Position numbers and translations under genes: made by a program. A DNA stretch of 64,000 bases from Portulaca oleracea. Lineage: Eukaryota > Streptophyta > Magnoliopsida > Caryophyllales > Portulacaceae. Position 1 is the stretch's first letter; each line of letters begins with the position of its first letter. The stretch spans positions 11,964,729-12,028,728 of the forward strand of contig CM055885.1 of the NCBI GenBank assembly GCA_029582165.1. The letters are read 5' to 3'. This document shows, one piece after another, positions 1 to 10,559 of the stretch. Under the pieces are notes generated by a model. That model worked only from the letters and a program-made list of their open reading frames with translations, made no database searches and was not told the origin of the DNA.

Positions 1-161
1 TTTGTTGTTCATGTTTTCAATTCATAATTAGTTTAGTTTATTTCTTTACTGCTTCCTGCATATTGAAAAACTTTCCAAACCAATTTTCTGAAAACCTAAC
101 ACACCATCCCTGAGATTCAACAATCTTACTTTGAACCCCAAAAAAAATCTACGACCGAACA
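1..161 (+). mobile_element. 3' end of the 5' LTR of a non-autonomous Ty3/gypsy element (element A1)
   Basis: These bases are nearly the same as 3569-3729, and both copies end in CCGAACA. The left copy is followed after one base by a tRNA-Asp primer-binding site, so this is the end of a 5' LTR. The rest of the LTR lies left of the window. The two copies differ by only a few substitutions and small indels, which suggests a fairly young insertion. Confidence 0.85.
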
Positions 162-162
162 A

Positions 163-180
163 TGGCGCCGTTGCCGGGGA
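163..180 (+). promoter_or_regulatory. Primer-binding site, tRNA-Asp type
   Basis: TGGCGCCGTTGCCGGGGA is complementary to the 3' end of plant tRNA-Asp including CCA. This is the usual reverse-transcription primer site of Athila-like and related plant Ty3/gypsy elements. It begins one base after the LTR terminus. Confidence 0.9.
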
Positions 181-318
181 TGGCATTATTTGGTAAATTA
201 GGTTATTGGTTTGTGTGTAAATAGTTTCTTGCTTTCTTAGTTGTAATTTAATTCAAAAAAAATGTGAACATAAAAATTAAAAAACAAAAAAAAATTAAAA
301 AATTAAAAACAGAGAGTT

Positions 319-1980
319 ATGACTGATGTTAGGGTTCAACAATTTGAGCAAGAAATATTTTGGAGATATTTTACTAGATTACAGGATTATGTTGCTCAAT
401 GTGAATCATATGGTATCTCACATGATACACTAGATATCTTGGGTATTGTGCATGAGGGTATAAATTATGAGACTCGTAATCTCCTAGAATATTATGGGTT
501 TTGTAATTTGGGAGAAGATGAGGCATTGGAATTTCTTGAATGGTTAATTAGGGATACTTATGAATCTGAACAACAAAATTCTACCTTTGACCCCCATATT
601 TCAAATTTTGCACCACCCTCTGAGACTTTAGCCATACAATATCATGAGTACCCCCAATATCTGAATGGTCAATCTAGTTGTGGGGAGTATGTGGAAAATT
701 TTTGTGAATCTTCTCAAGATCCCAATACCGAGCGTCTTCCTCAGTGTTTTGTATGTCAAGTTTGGGGTCATTCATTTGATGCTTGCCCTGAATACCCTGC
801 ATTCAAAGCTTTTATGAATGGGTTTGATTCTGCTAAACCTAAATTAAATAATACTCATGTGTGTGAAATAGAGGATGAGGATGAAGGCCCTATGTTCATA
901 TTTACTAAACCCCTTTTCCCTTCACCTTCACCTGTTGAGAGTATGGAAAAATCATGTAATACCGAGTCTGATCAAGTTAGTGAGCCCACTAGTGAGAATA
1001 CACTCGAGGATGAGACATCATTGATGGAGAAAGATTCTGCAAATAATGAATTAGTGTGTGATGATGTTGTGCTCCATGAGAATATGCTTAATGAATCATT
1101 AGTCACACCCTTGTCCATTCCATTATATGAGGAGAAGAGTAAATTTTCTGATGTTAATTCTGACACATTTTTTGTAGATGAGGAGTCTAGTGCTTGTTCA
1201 TTGCCACATCCTATTGATCTACACGCTCAATCTCCATGTGTTGATCAACTTGAGGATTCATCTATAGTTACTCCTTCCCCCTCTCTTCTAACTCAGGATC
1301 TTGATTTCCATGATACATTTGTGTGTGAGTATGAGTCTTTCACGATGGGTTATGACCCTGAACATTCTATTTTCACTTTTGATGATGCTTTGAATGATGC
1401 ACATTTGTCTTCTGATATTGATAGTTCTTTTGATGAGTCTGAAATTGATGAAGATGATGATGTACCTTCTTGTAATGTTGAAAGTGTTGTCATGTAGTAT
1501 AACCCTACTTTTTCCTTATCACCCACTGACGAATATGATGAATTGGATGAAAGTTGTGAATTGGAGTATGAATTTGATGAAAATTGTATGGAGGTTGAGT
1601 GTGAGGATTCTACTTTGTGTTCTAATGAAATTGAAATTGTTTCCCCACCTTCCCTTCATGTGATGTGTTTTCCTACACTCCTTTCCCATGAACCTGAGTT
1701 CATAAAGTCCTTAGGTCTTTTAGGAAGGTATAATTTCCTCACTAATCCCTATAGCACCTACCTAGAGGACTTGCCTACGAAAATCAATCTTGTGCATTCA
1801 TTTCATTATTTTACTGATTATTCTAAGTCATTCGATAAACTGTTGAGAGCACTAACGTTTGCTGATGTACTATTGAGATTGTGCTCTTATGTTTACCACT
1901 TTGAGATGCATTCATGGATGCATGACTTGTTACTACGGGCATTGAATGGTTCTGAGATAGTGCCCGACATCTTGAGGTGA
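319..1980 (+). CDS. Gag-like polyprotein of element A1, interrupted by one in-frame TAG
   Basis: An open frame starts at ATG 319 and runs to a TAG at 1495-1497. The same frame then stays open to TGA 1978-1980, so 553 sense codons are broken by a single stop. Residues 1-90 (FWRYFTRLQDYVAQCESYG, then ETRNLLEYYGF) resemble the C-terminal capsid part of plant gypsy Gag. A zinc-knuckle-like motif follows near residue 142 (CFVCQVWGHSFDAC, the CX2CX4HX4C pattern). The middle is highly acidic and Ser-rich. No protease, reverse transcriptase or integrase follows, so the element depends on partners for mobility. The late part (about 420-550) has no domain I recognise. The TAG may be a mutation or a read-through stop. 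Confidence 0.6.
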
Positions 1981-3568
1981 GAATGGAGTGGCTGATGCTC
2001 CATATGTGGGTCTTATTATTTTAAGCGAGATTTTATTGTTTGGGTATACTCAGTACCCAACCAGGTAATATCCTTTCTTTTCTTTTTTTTTTTAAAAATA
2101 TGGTCAATGAGTAGTTTATTTTATTTTTCTTTTTCTTGGTGTGTTTCTTGATTTTCTTTGGTGTGCTTGATTACTTCTGTTTCCAATAAGGACATTGTTG
2201 GCCTTTTTGTGCGGGAGTGGGGGTGGCATGCATGCCGGCTTGAGTTTTTCTTTTCTTTTGTGAGCTTTTCTTTTGTGTGAGGTGTCAGCTTATTCACAAT
2301 GAGGACATTATAGAGTTTTTGTGTGGGAGTGGCGTGGCACAAGTACCTTACCAATTTTCGGAAGAGAGACAACTTTAGTTATTATTGAAATTAGACAAAA
2401 TTTTTAAAATTTTTATCGGCTAGAGGTAGTTTGTATGTATGGTTGTGTCGTTGATTACTAGAATAGTGCAATTGCTTAGTTAGGAATAGTTAGTGAATGC
2501 TTGATAGGCTTTAGGCTTGATTGTTGCTTTTCCTAAACATAATAACTTCACCTGTATTTCAATTTCATTAGAACACAAAGTAGAATCCTCACAAAAACTA
2601 TGAAAATGTTGGTTCACCTACATAGATCGGTATGAAGGTTGAGTGTGAGGATTCTACCTTCCCTTCATCTAATGATAGGCTTTAGGCTTGATTGTTGCTT
2701 TTCCTAACCATGTGGTATCCTTAGAAATTCACTTCTAGGCGAGTTAATGTGATAGTCTGGGTTTAGGAGGAAAGCATTAGCTTCTTGAATATCCATGCTC
2801 TAAATAAAGAAAAACTAAAAATTTGAAAGTTAATTAAAGTTAGTACACCTACACGGGTTGGTATGAGTGATACGGCGCTCTTACCCCTTAAGCACTTCGT
2901 TTGCGTATGGAGTAGCCCGTGTTGGGAGGGTAAACCCCTTTTTGGGCCATGCAATTCCCGAAAACACTAACACAAAAATAATAAAGTAATATGAAAATGT
3001 TGGTTCACCTACATAGATCGGTATGAGTGGTGCAACACTCATATCCCTTAAGCACCTTGTTTGTGAATGGAAAGGATCTGTGTAGGAAGAGTAGACCCCT
3101 TTTTGGGCCGTTCAATTCTCGAAAAACCCAACACCAAAAAGAGTAATGCAATAAGTGTGGAACCGATCTCTATGTAACATGCGGCCCTCACCAAACCAAG
3201 GGTGACACAAAACAGGGAGAGGAGCCGCCATTAATTCCTTAAATAAATCAAGCATGGGTGTTTGAGTAGTTAATTCTAACTGATTAAACCCTAACTTGAA
3301 CAAAAACTAGCCAGAAACACTTCACTCGAGCACGAGGAACTCATCTAGCTTATGCATGTGTGAGGTGAAAATTGTGAAGCCTAGTAACAGTTTTGCAAGT
3401 TGCTTGATAGTGCTTATTAACTGTTCCGAGTTGAATAAATGCATTGTTTTAGTAGTTAGCTTCGCGACCGTGTGTGTGAACCTCCTTTGTTTTGACCCTT
3501 ATAATGGCTTTCTTGATTATGCTCTTGTTTACTTGTTTTCTAGTTTAGTTTCTTTAATTAGGTTTTGA
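1981..3568 (+). mobile_element. 3' non-coding part of element A1, including most of its 3' LTR
   Basis: No credible ORF is present. G-rich purine tracts (about 2206-2222 and 2319-2336, GTGNGGGAGTGG) look like the polypurine region that precedes a gypsy 3' LTR, but the LTR start could not be fixed because the matching 5' LTR lies outside the window. The stretch includes a tandem duplication (2846-3153) and a repeated segment with GGCTTTAGGCTTGATTG (near 2510 and 2680). Confidence 0.55.
2846..3153 (+). repeat. Tandem duplication of about 155 bp in the A1 3' region
   Basis: 2846-2989 and 3004-3153 align throughout. Shared landmarks are CACCTACA, GGTATGAGTG, CCTTAAGCAC, CCCCTTTTTGGGCC and CGAAAA. 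The copies have diverged by substitutions and small indels. Confidence 0.75.
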
Positions 3569-3729
3569 TTTCTTGTTCTTGTTTTCAATTCATAATTAGT
3601 TTAGTTTAATTCTTTACTGCTTCCTGCATATTGAAAACCTTTCCAAACCAATTTTCTGAAAACCTAACACACCATCCCTGAGGTACGACAACACTACTTT
3701 AAACCCCAAAAAAAATCTACTACCGAACA
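3569..3729 (+). mobile_element. End of the 3' LTR of element A1
   Basis: Direct repeat of bases 1-161, ending in the same CCGAACA. The next base on the right starts a different element (integrase remnant), so this is the element boundary. Confidence 0.85.
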
Positions 3730-4165
3730 GTCCCGAATTCGTTGATGAAGCTTTTGAAGTTTCTTAGCCTTCTCGCTAGCCTCATAACTTTCCTTTGACT
3801 CCAAGGGTAGTGGAAGGAGTTCAATGGAGGTGAGTGGGTTCACTCCATAGCAAGTCGCAAATGGTGAATGGCCAGTGACAAAGGAGGGAGCTCGATTATA
3901 AGCAAACTCGGCATGGCAAAGTTTGACATCCCAATCCCGCAAGCTTTTGCTCACCAGACCCCTAAGCAAGGTGGAGAGGGTCTTATTGGTTACCTTCGTT
4001 TGCCCATCGGTTTGGGGATGGTGGGATGTGCTAAAAAGGAGTTTAGTGTCAAGAAGCTTCCAAAAGGACCTCCAAAAGTGGCTAATGAATTTTGTGTCCC
4101 TGTTTGAGATGATGGCCTTCAGAATGAAAAGAGATTAGCGATATGGGTGGCATCGTCATTTTTCA
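3730..4165 (-). pseudogene. Ty3/gypsy integrase remnant (element G1)
   Basis: Read on the minus strand, the piece gives NDDATHIANLF, then SNRDTKFISHFWRS, SHHPQTDGQTKVTNKTL, LLRGLVSKSLRDWDVKLCHA and EFAYNRAPS. These are classic blocks of the gypsy integrase catalytic core and following region, including the Asp of the D-D-E triad in SNRD. A deletion of about eight to ten residues plus a frameshift separates the first two blocks, and the C-terminus is cut where element A1 begins. Upstream (higher coordinates) only the leader and primer site of the element remain, so gag, protease and RT were deleted. The piece is non-functional. Confidence 0.85.
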
Positions 4166-4418
4166 CCACAAAACACCATTCACACACAACTACACATCTT
4201 CCACCTTAGTCATCCATCAAACACTCCAAAATTCACCACAAAACTTCAATAGGCAATAAGAGCACAAACACAAGAACAATAATATCTTCTCCAATACACT
4301 TGGAGGGCAAAGGGAATATGGGTACCCAATATTGCAACGAAAAACAACAAAATCAACAATAGTGGAAACCCTAACTTGCAATTTGAAAATAAAAAAACTC
4401 AAGCCACAACTCTAACCT
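4166..4418 (-). mobile_element. Untranslated leader of element G1
   Basis: This lies between the minus-strand primer site and the integrase stub. It resembles the leader of element G2 (8770-9000), for example the segment around AAGTGTATTGGAGAAGATAT compared with AAGTGTGTTGGAGAATATTT in G2. No coding potential. Confidence 0.6.
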
Positions 4419-4431
4419 GGCTCTGATACCA
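4419..4431 (-). promoter_or_regulatory. Primer-binding site, tRNA-iMet type (element G1)
   Basis: On the minus strand the bases read TGGTATCAGAGCC, complementary to the 3' end of plant initiator tRNA-Met. Two bases (AA) separate it from the LTR end (GCTCCA on the minus strand). Confidence 0.8.
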
Positions 4432-4433
4432 AA

Positions 4434-4985
4434 TGGAGCATGGCATGGTGGAAATAGTGAGCTTGAGTTGAAGAAGATGTAGAAAATGAACCCGGAAACT
4501 TGAAGGAAGCTTGAAACTTTGATATGAATTCCACAATGGAGGTCACCAATGTCAAGAACTTGCAAATCCACCAAGATTAGATAAAGCTAAGCACCACTAA
4601 TCCATAAAGGAAATGATTTGTTAACACCACCCCAATGGAATAGGAGAGAAAGTAAGAACAAGATTTTAGAAAGAGAATTTGGGAGTAAACCCTTGCTTTT
4701 CATTAATGGGTAAAAACTAATGACCTTTGTCCCCAAATGAAGAGATATAACATTTGGGTGGGTAAATGAAGATGCAAATAATGACAAGTTTGCCATTACT
4801 AACATTACCTTGAAAGGGAAAATAAACGAAGAGAGGGAAATAAAATGTGAAAGAACATCGCAAAGAAGTCGTGAAATTCTCAGACGTTGAGGAAGCGTGA
4901 GGAGGCGCGACCAGCGCCAGTTTTGATGCGGGCCGCATCTCTCCTAGAGAGAATAATGTTCTCGGACAAGCCTGGCACGACATGC
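4434..4985 (-). mobile_element. 5' LTR (3' portion) of element G1
   Basis: On the minus strand this ends in GCTCCA next to the primer site. It shares landmarks with the G2 LTR (9013-9969): a block with GCTAACACCACC-like sequence, AACAAGATTT and a run ending in CATTAAT. It ends with GC-rich GGCGCGACCAGCGCC before the Tat-like LTR at 4986 interrupts it. Confidence 0.65.
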
Positions 4986-6621
4986 TGTAGACACCGCATT
5001 TTGGCCCATAAATATATAGCATAACTATATATAATGAAGCAAAAATAAAGAAGCAGAACTCATTCGATAAGCTAGATTTTAGCATAAATTTTATATACTT
5101 TTTAATGTAATTTTTATTACTTCCTTTTTTATGTATTTTTAGTTAGAAAATTAGAAAATAAGGGAAGCCAAGCCATGCAAGCCACGTGCCAAGAGGTCTC
5201 AAGTTCAAAGCCTAGCAAAAGCATCCAAAAGCATCCAAAAACATCAAATAAAGCTCCTACCGTCCAAGTGTGAATAGGGGAATTTAGCATGTGTTTTATT
5301 CACATGTCTACCGTCCAAATGTGCATGGATGCTAGCAAATACATCCCTCGTCTCTCTATAGGCCGATCGGCCTTTATTTCATTCACACCCAAAGTCATCT
5401 CTTCACACTACCGTCCACCTACATACACCCCCTTAGTCGTCTTGGAATTAGGAGTTGTTGACTACGAATGTGGAGAATACATGTATGTGCATGTATATTC
5501 AAGCCTTTCCTTCACCTATAAATACTACCTCTCTTGAAGCCAAACTCACTCAATCATTCACCCATTCTTCCTCTCCTACACTCCTATTCATCCATACTCT
5601 CATTCCTCTCATCACTCCTTAATCTCTATTCTAGTATCACCATTCTACCACCACTCCAATCATCTTTCCACCACTTTCTTACCTCCATAATCTCTTATCC
5701 TATCCTACCTTAAGCCTCTAAGCCCTCATCCTATCCATCCTTATATAAGCACCACAAAAGCCTAACCTTATATCACCCAAAATACCACTAAAAAGCCATA
5801 AAAGAGCCTTTTTCATCATCTAATCTCCACCATATTCTTATCACCATTCTCCTCATTTGTTCATCCTCTTAAACTCCTAATCCATACCCTTATCCTATCT
5901 TCCCTTATCTCTACATAAATCTCCCATAAAGCCTCCTGAAAACATCACAAAACTATCCTAAAACCCCACAAAACGAGTCTTTCTTCCTACATTTTTCATA
6001 TCCCTTCTCCTATCCTTTTTCATCACTTTCCTACCATTATTATCTCCATTTCTTTTCTCTCTTAAGACCTCTTATCTCTATTCGTATTCCACCTTCCATC
6101 ATACCTCCATAAACCTCACAAAACCCCACAAAAAGCCTATCTTTCTACTACCCAAAAACTCAACAAAAAGAGCCTTTTTATACCCTTTTCTCATCCCTTT
6201 TTCTATCTTCTTTCCATCCACTTTTGGCACTACTTTGGCATCTTCAAGAGGGTTATTCAAGGCATTCAAAGGCTACTACAACAAAGGCTAGGCAAGGCTT
6301 CCGTTCAAAAGGCATAATGTAAGCTTTTAAGTGTTCTTTATGTAAATAAAGTGTTGTACATAATGTATCTTTCTTTCTTTCATTCTTTTGCATGTTCCAT
6401 GAAGTAATTCTATAAAGTTCTTATTTATTCTCCTTCCAAACATTATCAAAAGCGCATTCTTAAACTTTTAGTAGAGTCTTTCCTTTTGTGAGAGGCGAAC
6501 TCTTAAAGTTTACTTTTCGAGTTCGTAGCCTTACCCCCGGATCCATTCTTGGGTTTCGCAGGCAGAGTCTTTCTTTCTTTTGTTTTTGGTTTTGTCTTGG
6601 CTTTTCCCTTAAAAAGTCGGG
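4986..6621 (+). mobile_element. LTR of a Tat/Ogre-like Ty3/gypsy element
   Basis: It begins TGTAGACACCGCATTTTGG, a start typical of Tat/Ogre LTRs, and is followed at 6622 by TGGCGACTCC. The body is C- and T-rich (5540-6240) with no ORF. About 1.6 kb is preserved. Only a few tens of bases of internal sequence follow, so this is a truncated element. The exact 3' LTR end is inferred from the primer site. Confidence 0.65.
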
Positions 6622-6631
6622 TGGCGACTCC
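6622..6631 (+). promoter_or_regulatory. Primer-binding site, tRNA-Arg type (partial)
   Basis: TGGCGACTCC matches the first ten bases of the tRNA-Arg primer site used by Tat/Ogre elements. The following bases (CATTTCGAAC) no longer match, so the site is decayed or truncated. Confidence 0.6.
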
Positions 6632-6639
6632 CATTTCGA

Positions 6640-7640
6640 ACCAAAACACATCGGAGATTGCCTAAATTATGGTTCACATGGTTTTACAATGTACCGATGC
6701 AACTTTAGGGTTTTCTTCTTATATTTCTAAATAATATTTGCATAAATCACTCTCTTTCAAGCCTAACATTTAAATGAGCAAATAGGATTAAATTTAGAAG
6801 AGTTTGGAACAAGTGGATGTTCACTCTTAATGGTTTAATTTAATGACTCATAAAATGCCTAAGTAAAGGGAAGGTAATTTTACAAAGTATTATTCATGAA
6901 ATGTACGATTAATTCCTTAAAGAGTTTTCAAAGGTTAAACCCCAGCACAAATCACCGAATCACACCCCAATCCACGTGGACGTTCGGAAGCCCGAACGGC
7001 GAGGGAAAATATCCACACATGCGCGTGATGAAACTCCACCCGCGCCTCGATCTTGGCAAGATTCTACGGGGAAAATGGGAAGGCGCGCCTAGCGCCCCCC
7101 TTGACGCCACCCGTGCCTGATTCTAGGCAACAATCAAGGAGGAAGCGAGGCGTGCCCTGCGCCTGCAAGGACACTACTCGCGCATCTATTGGTGGTGACA
7201 AGAAATAAGGAAAGGGAGGGGAGGCGTGGCTGGCGCCAAAGGAGGCGCAGCCAGCGCCTGGTCCATCCCCCCTCTCCTCTTCTCCTTCTTCAACCCATTT
7301 TCTCCTACCAGGTCCAAAATCCAAACCTCGCTGCCAGATGGCCATGTTTTCTTGGGACGACCCAGTGTGATGTTAGGTCCCACAGCCTCCGGGGCTGGCG
7401 GCATGCCCCGAGTCTCTAGAGGAGCTCGGGACCCATCCAATCGATGGTCGAGACAATCTTACAGTGTTTGAAATCCACGGGGAATGGAACCTCTAGACTC
7501 GGGGAGGTGGATGCGAACCTCTTGGCATAGGTGACGAGGGAAAAGTACGGGATGTGAATTTCTTCACAACTGAGGTGGTAAAAAGTGTAAGGCATGGCCA
7601 AGGAGATGAGCACCATGAAGAAATTCATTGGGAGATTGTT
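6640..7640. other. Unassigned retroelement-like sequence without a recognisable gene
   Basis: 6640-6950 is AT-rich and featureless. 6960-7440 is GC-rich with recurring GGCGCGCCTAGCGCC, GGCGTGGCTGGCGCC and GGCGCAGCCAGCGCC motifs, like the GC-rich part of the G1 LTR at 4890-4920. It is therefore probably LTR-derived. Open frames here overlap on both strands as expected for GC-rich DNA and none has a domain I recognise. Confidence 0.4.
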
Positions 7641-7649
7641 TAGTCATTC

Positions 7650-8000
7650 TGGACGTTTTCAGGGTGTAGTAGCTGGTGCCGGCGATTTAGAAGCCGATGC
7701 AGAATCTGCGCTCTGGATCCTTCTCGCCATTTAGAGGTTGGCATCCCTCAGGCAGGACAAATAGAAATTCCTCTCCGTTCTTCTGTTGGAGAGTACACAT
7801 TTCGGGGGAGATCCCACGAGGAGAGTACACTTCTAGTGGATCCTCCGACTCACACATGGAACCTACTCCTGAGGGCTGTTCTGGGCCATTTCAAGGTGCA
7901 GTAACTTGTGCCGGCGATTTAGAAGCCGATGTAGAAACTGTGCCTTCAGCTCCTTCTCGGCGTTCAAACGCTGACATCCCTCAAGCAGAACAATAAGAAG
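7650..8000 (-). repeat. Internal direct duplication in the 3' gag region of element G2
   Basis: 7655-7770 and 7897-8010 are diverged copies sharing GTGCCGGCGATTTAGAAGCC, then CTCCTTCTCG-like and GACATCCCTCAAGCAG-like segments, about 240 bp apart. Between them GAGAGTACAC also occurs twice (7788 and 7820). Confidence 0.65.
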
Positions 8001-8665
8001 TTGCTCGAATTCCGAAATGTAATAACCGACGAATCGTTTGCCTTGGGTAAGAGCATACATTTTCCTCAAGACGTCCTGTCGGTAGGTGTTTGGCAAGAAG
8101 TGACAATTCATCACTTGCTTGAGCCGTGTCCAAGTAGAAATCCTTGCCTTTCCTTTCCTTCACGTACCCGTTGTACCTTCATATTCTCAAACCAAAGGGA
8201 AGCGGCTTTAGTGAGTATCAAGCTCGCGACCGTATAAGCCTTTTTATCATCATACTCCTTGGTCTCGAAGATCCTATCCATCAATTGGATCCATTCGATG
8301 TAGTCATCCGGATCATTGGACCCATTGAATTCGGGGATATCGATCTTGACGTCTTGAATATCATCACGAGGTGGTCGATCATGTACTTCCCGACGAATTC
8401 ATCGAAGGGAGCCTCTAGCATCGTCACTCGACTCAAAGTTGGGAGGAGGACGGATGGGGCTTGGTGCACGCCTCGAACGTTCAAGTGGGGGTGGACGTGG
8501 ACGCTCGTGGGTGAGATTTTCTAACCGCGCTATGATGCCATTAAGGGTGTGATCGATGGAGGTGAACCGTTCGTCATGGGTAGCGAGTCGGTTCTCGAGA
8601 GCCCGAAGTTGAGGGCTACCCCGGTGGCTTGATCCTTCTTGTTCGGAATTAACTTCGCCTTCCAT
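7863..8665 (-). pseudogene. Ty3/gypsy gag pseudogene (element G2)
   Basis: On the minus strand a probable start at 8665 gives MEGEVNSEQEGSS, a short coiled-coil-like stretch (LRALENRLATHDERFTSIDH) and a Pro/Arg-rich linker. After a stop/frameshift near 8400 the retrotransposon gag domain follows: KIDIPEFNGSNDPDDYIEW, then TKAASLWFENMK, WTRLKQVMNCHFLP and QGKRFVGYYISEFEQL. This is the usual capsid order of chromovirus-type gypsy Gag. It ends at a stop at 7863, with no zinc knuckle or pol. At least one frameshift makes it non-functional. Confidence 0.8.
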
Positions 8666-8998
8666 AACGAGGGAAAGGTGAGGGATGGTATGTGTTTGGG
8701 AAATATTTGTGGAGTTTGGGGTTTTCTTGTAGTTGGCTTGTGTTTGGCTAAGGATTCTTTGTGTTTTTCTCACTTGGGCATTTTATCGAACATCTTGCGG
8801 GCACAAATTTCCAACTTCACCTCAAAGCTCCAATATGCATCAAAAATCACAAACACCATACAAGAAAATATTCTCCAACACACTTGAAGGCACTAGGGGG
8901 GGGAACACCAATAATCGCATTCAAAATACCAAAATTCAACAATAGAGAGGAAAACTAGTATGAACAATGGCAATACTCAAGCTAAATGAAAAAACATA

Positions 8999-9010
8999 GC
9001 TCAGATACCA
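8999..9010 (-). promoter_or_regulatory. Primer-binding site, tRNA-iMet type, degenerate (element G2)
   Basis: The minus strand reads TGGTATCTGAGC, one mismatch from the consensus initiator-Met primer site. The LTR end lies two bases away, the same spacing as in G1. Confidence 0.7.
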
Positions 9011-9012
9011 AA

Positions 9013-9969
9013 TAGAGTGTTACCGTCGCGTGAGAGGGCATTGATTTTAGCTTGAGTGAACTTTGAATCATCAAACGAATAAAAGCTTGAACACCGATGA
9101 GATTGGATATGATTTTGGGTAAAGGAGATTCCACCACCAAAACCTAGCACCCCACCATGACCATCATAATGGAATTGTCCACCAAATGATCAATAAAGAG
9201 ATGACTTGCTAACACCACCGTTAACAATGGATAAAGTAAAAACAAGATTTAGAGAGAATAGGAAGAAACCCTAGCAATGCTTTAGCATTTCATTAATCAT
9301 TAAAAAAAAGATGTCTAGAAAAGAGTGTTAAACATGGTATTTATACTAAAGCAGAAAGATAAGCCAAAACAACCCTAAAAGACGCCTCAGCACGCGCATG
9401 TCGCGGCTCCGACTCGGACGGGCCAAAAACTAACTCGGGCGAGTCAGTCGACTGTCCCCAACAACCTGTCGCTGGTTGAAACAGGTCGCGAGCGCGACGA
9501 GGTTGGCCGCGGGCGCGACCACCTCCTGCAGAAACTTGTCACGGGCGTGGCTCCTGGCAACTCGGTCGCGGCTACCAACTGTCGCAGTCGTCGCGGGCGC
9601 GACCGTGATCTGCTCCGCTTCCTGGCTGGGCCAAAGCGTAGGTCACGGGCGCGACATCCTGGGCAGCAGATGGCCTCGTTCGCGGCGTTACTGGCTCGGG
9701 CGTGAAGGGTGCCTGCCCTGTTGTCGTGGCTCATCCCAAAGCCTCCGGGTCGGAAGCAAGTCCCGAGCTGTTCCAAGTTCCAACATCGGTTGATTCGCCC
9801 TAACCACGACATCTTGATACTCACCACCCTATCCTTCGAGAATGTATATCGATTCTTGAAAATAAACGAGTGAGTGGTTTTAGTGTGGGAACGTCGAGTC
9901 GGGACTTCCTCTCTCTTGTCACCTTCCACCTCCCCGCCTAAGGTAGCTCGGAACCGAACCCGGTACGGT
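9013..9969 (-). mobile_element. 5' LTR of element G2, GC-rich interior
   Basis: The segment next to the primer site (9060-9190, minus strand) matches the end of the solo LTR at 35690-35891: GATGGTCATGGTGGGGTG, GGTGGTGGA and GTTCAAGCTTTTATTCG. It is therefore the same LTR superfamily in opposite orientation. 9390-9720 is unusually CpG-rich with several GTCGCG/CGCGAC half-palindromes. The upstream end is cut off where copia sequence starts at 9970. Confidence 0.7.
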
Positions 9970-10515
9970 TCAACAACTCTATTTGATTGAAGACAATGAT
10001 CCTATAAATTGATGACTTGGGATTCGAACCAAACCAACAATCCCACGGAAATAATCGGGTGATACAAAAACAGAGAGTGCTTTGTTTTTGAAATCTTTCT
10101 CTACGAAGAAAGTTGTGGTCTTTGTGAGAGTTTGTGTGAATCAATTCCTTAACGGACTTAGGTTTTGATTTGAGTGATTTTTATCGAATTCTAGACGGAC
10201 TTAGGTTCAATTAGAGCTTACACCAAAACTATGCTTGGTGTGTGTGTTTACCCAGAAATCTTGTTCGAAGTTTCTATGTTCGACTGTAACCCTAAGGACG
10301 TTTACCTTAGGCAATTCAGTTTGCATTTTAATTGTTCCAACGAAATAAAGGAGTTTATTCAGCTATCTTATTATTGCCCTTCATTTCAAGTTTGCTTTGG
10401 TTTATCTAAAGTTCAATCTTAATCTGAAAATATTAAGACCCCAACGTCCTTTAACAGTGAGCATTTGTGAAGAAATTCTTATAACCCTATTCACCCCCCC
10501 ACTAGGTTTCTTTCA
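9970..10515 (+). mobile_element. 5' LTR (3' part) of copia element C1
   Basis: Nearly the same as 15332-15878 and 17330-17870, the LTR ends of elements C2 and C3. Only the right-hand part of the roughly 960-bp LTR is present; the left part is replaced by the G2 LTR. It ends in TTTCA two bases before the primer site. Confidence 0.85.
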
Positions 10516-10517
10516 AT

Positions 10518-10529
10518 TGGTATCAGAGC
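10518..10529 (+). promoter_or_regulatory. Primer-binding site, tRNA-iMet (element C1)
   Basis: TGGTATCAGAGC, the standard Ty1/copia initiator-Met primer site, directly follows the LTR end. Confidence 0.9.
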
Positions 10530-10559
10530 AGGTCCACTCAAGAAGAGACTAACCACTCG

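Noticed and set aside
7064..7471. Overlapping GC-rich ORFs on both strands (Pro/Gly/Arg-rich)
   Set aside because: Open in several frames at once because of GC composition; no domain; region carries LTR-like GGCGC repeats.
9444..9929. 161-codon minus-strand ORF rich in Arg/Ser
   Set aside because: Lies in the CpG-rich part of the G2 LTR; low-complexity arginine content reflects GTCGCG repeats.
10518..10529. tRNA gene at the TGGTATCAGAGC motifs
   Set aside because: Only the 12-18 nt primer complement is present; no cloverleaf. No rRNA or tRNA gene was recognised in the window.
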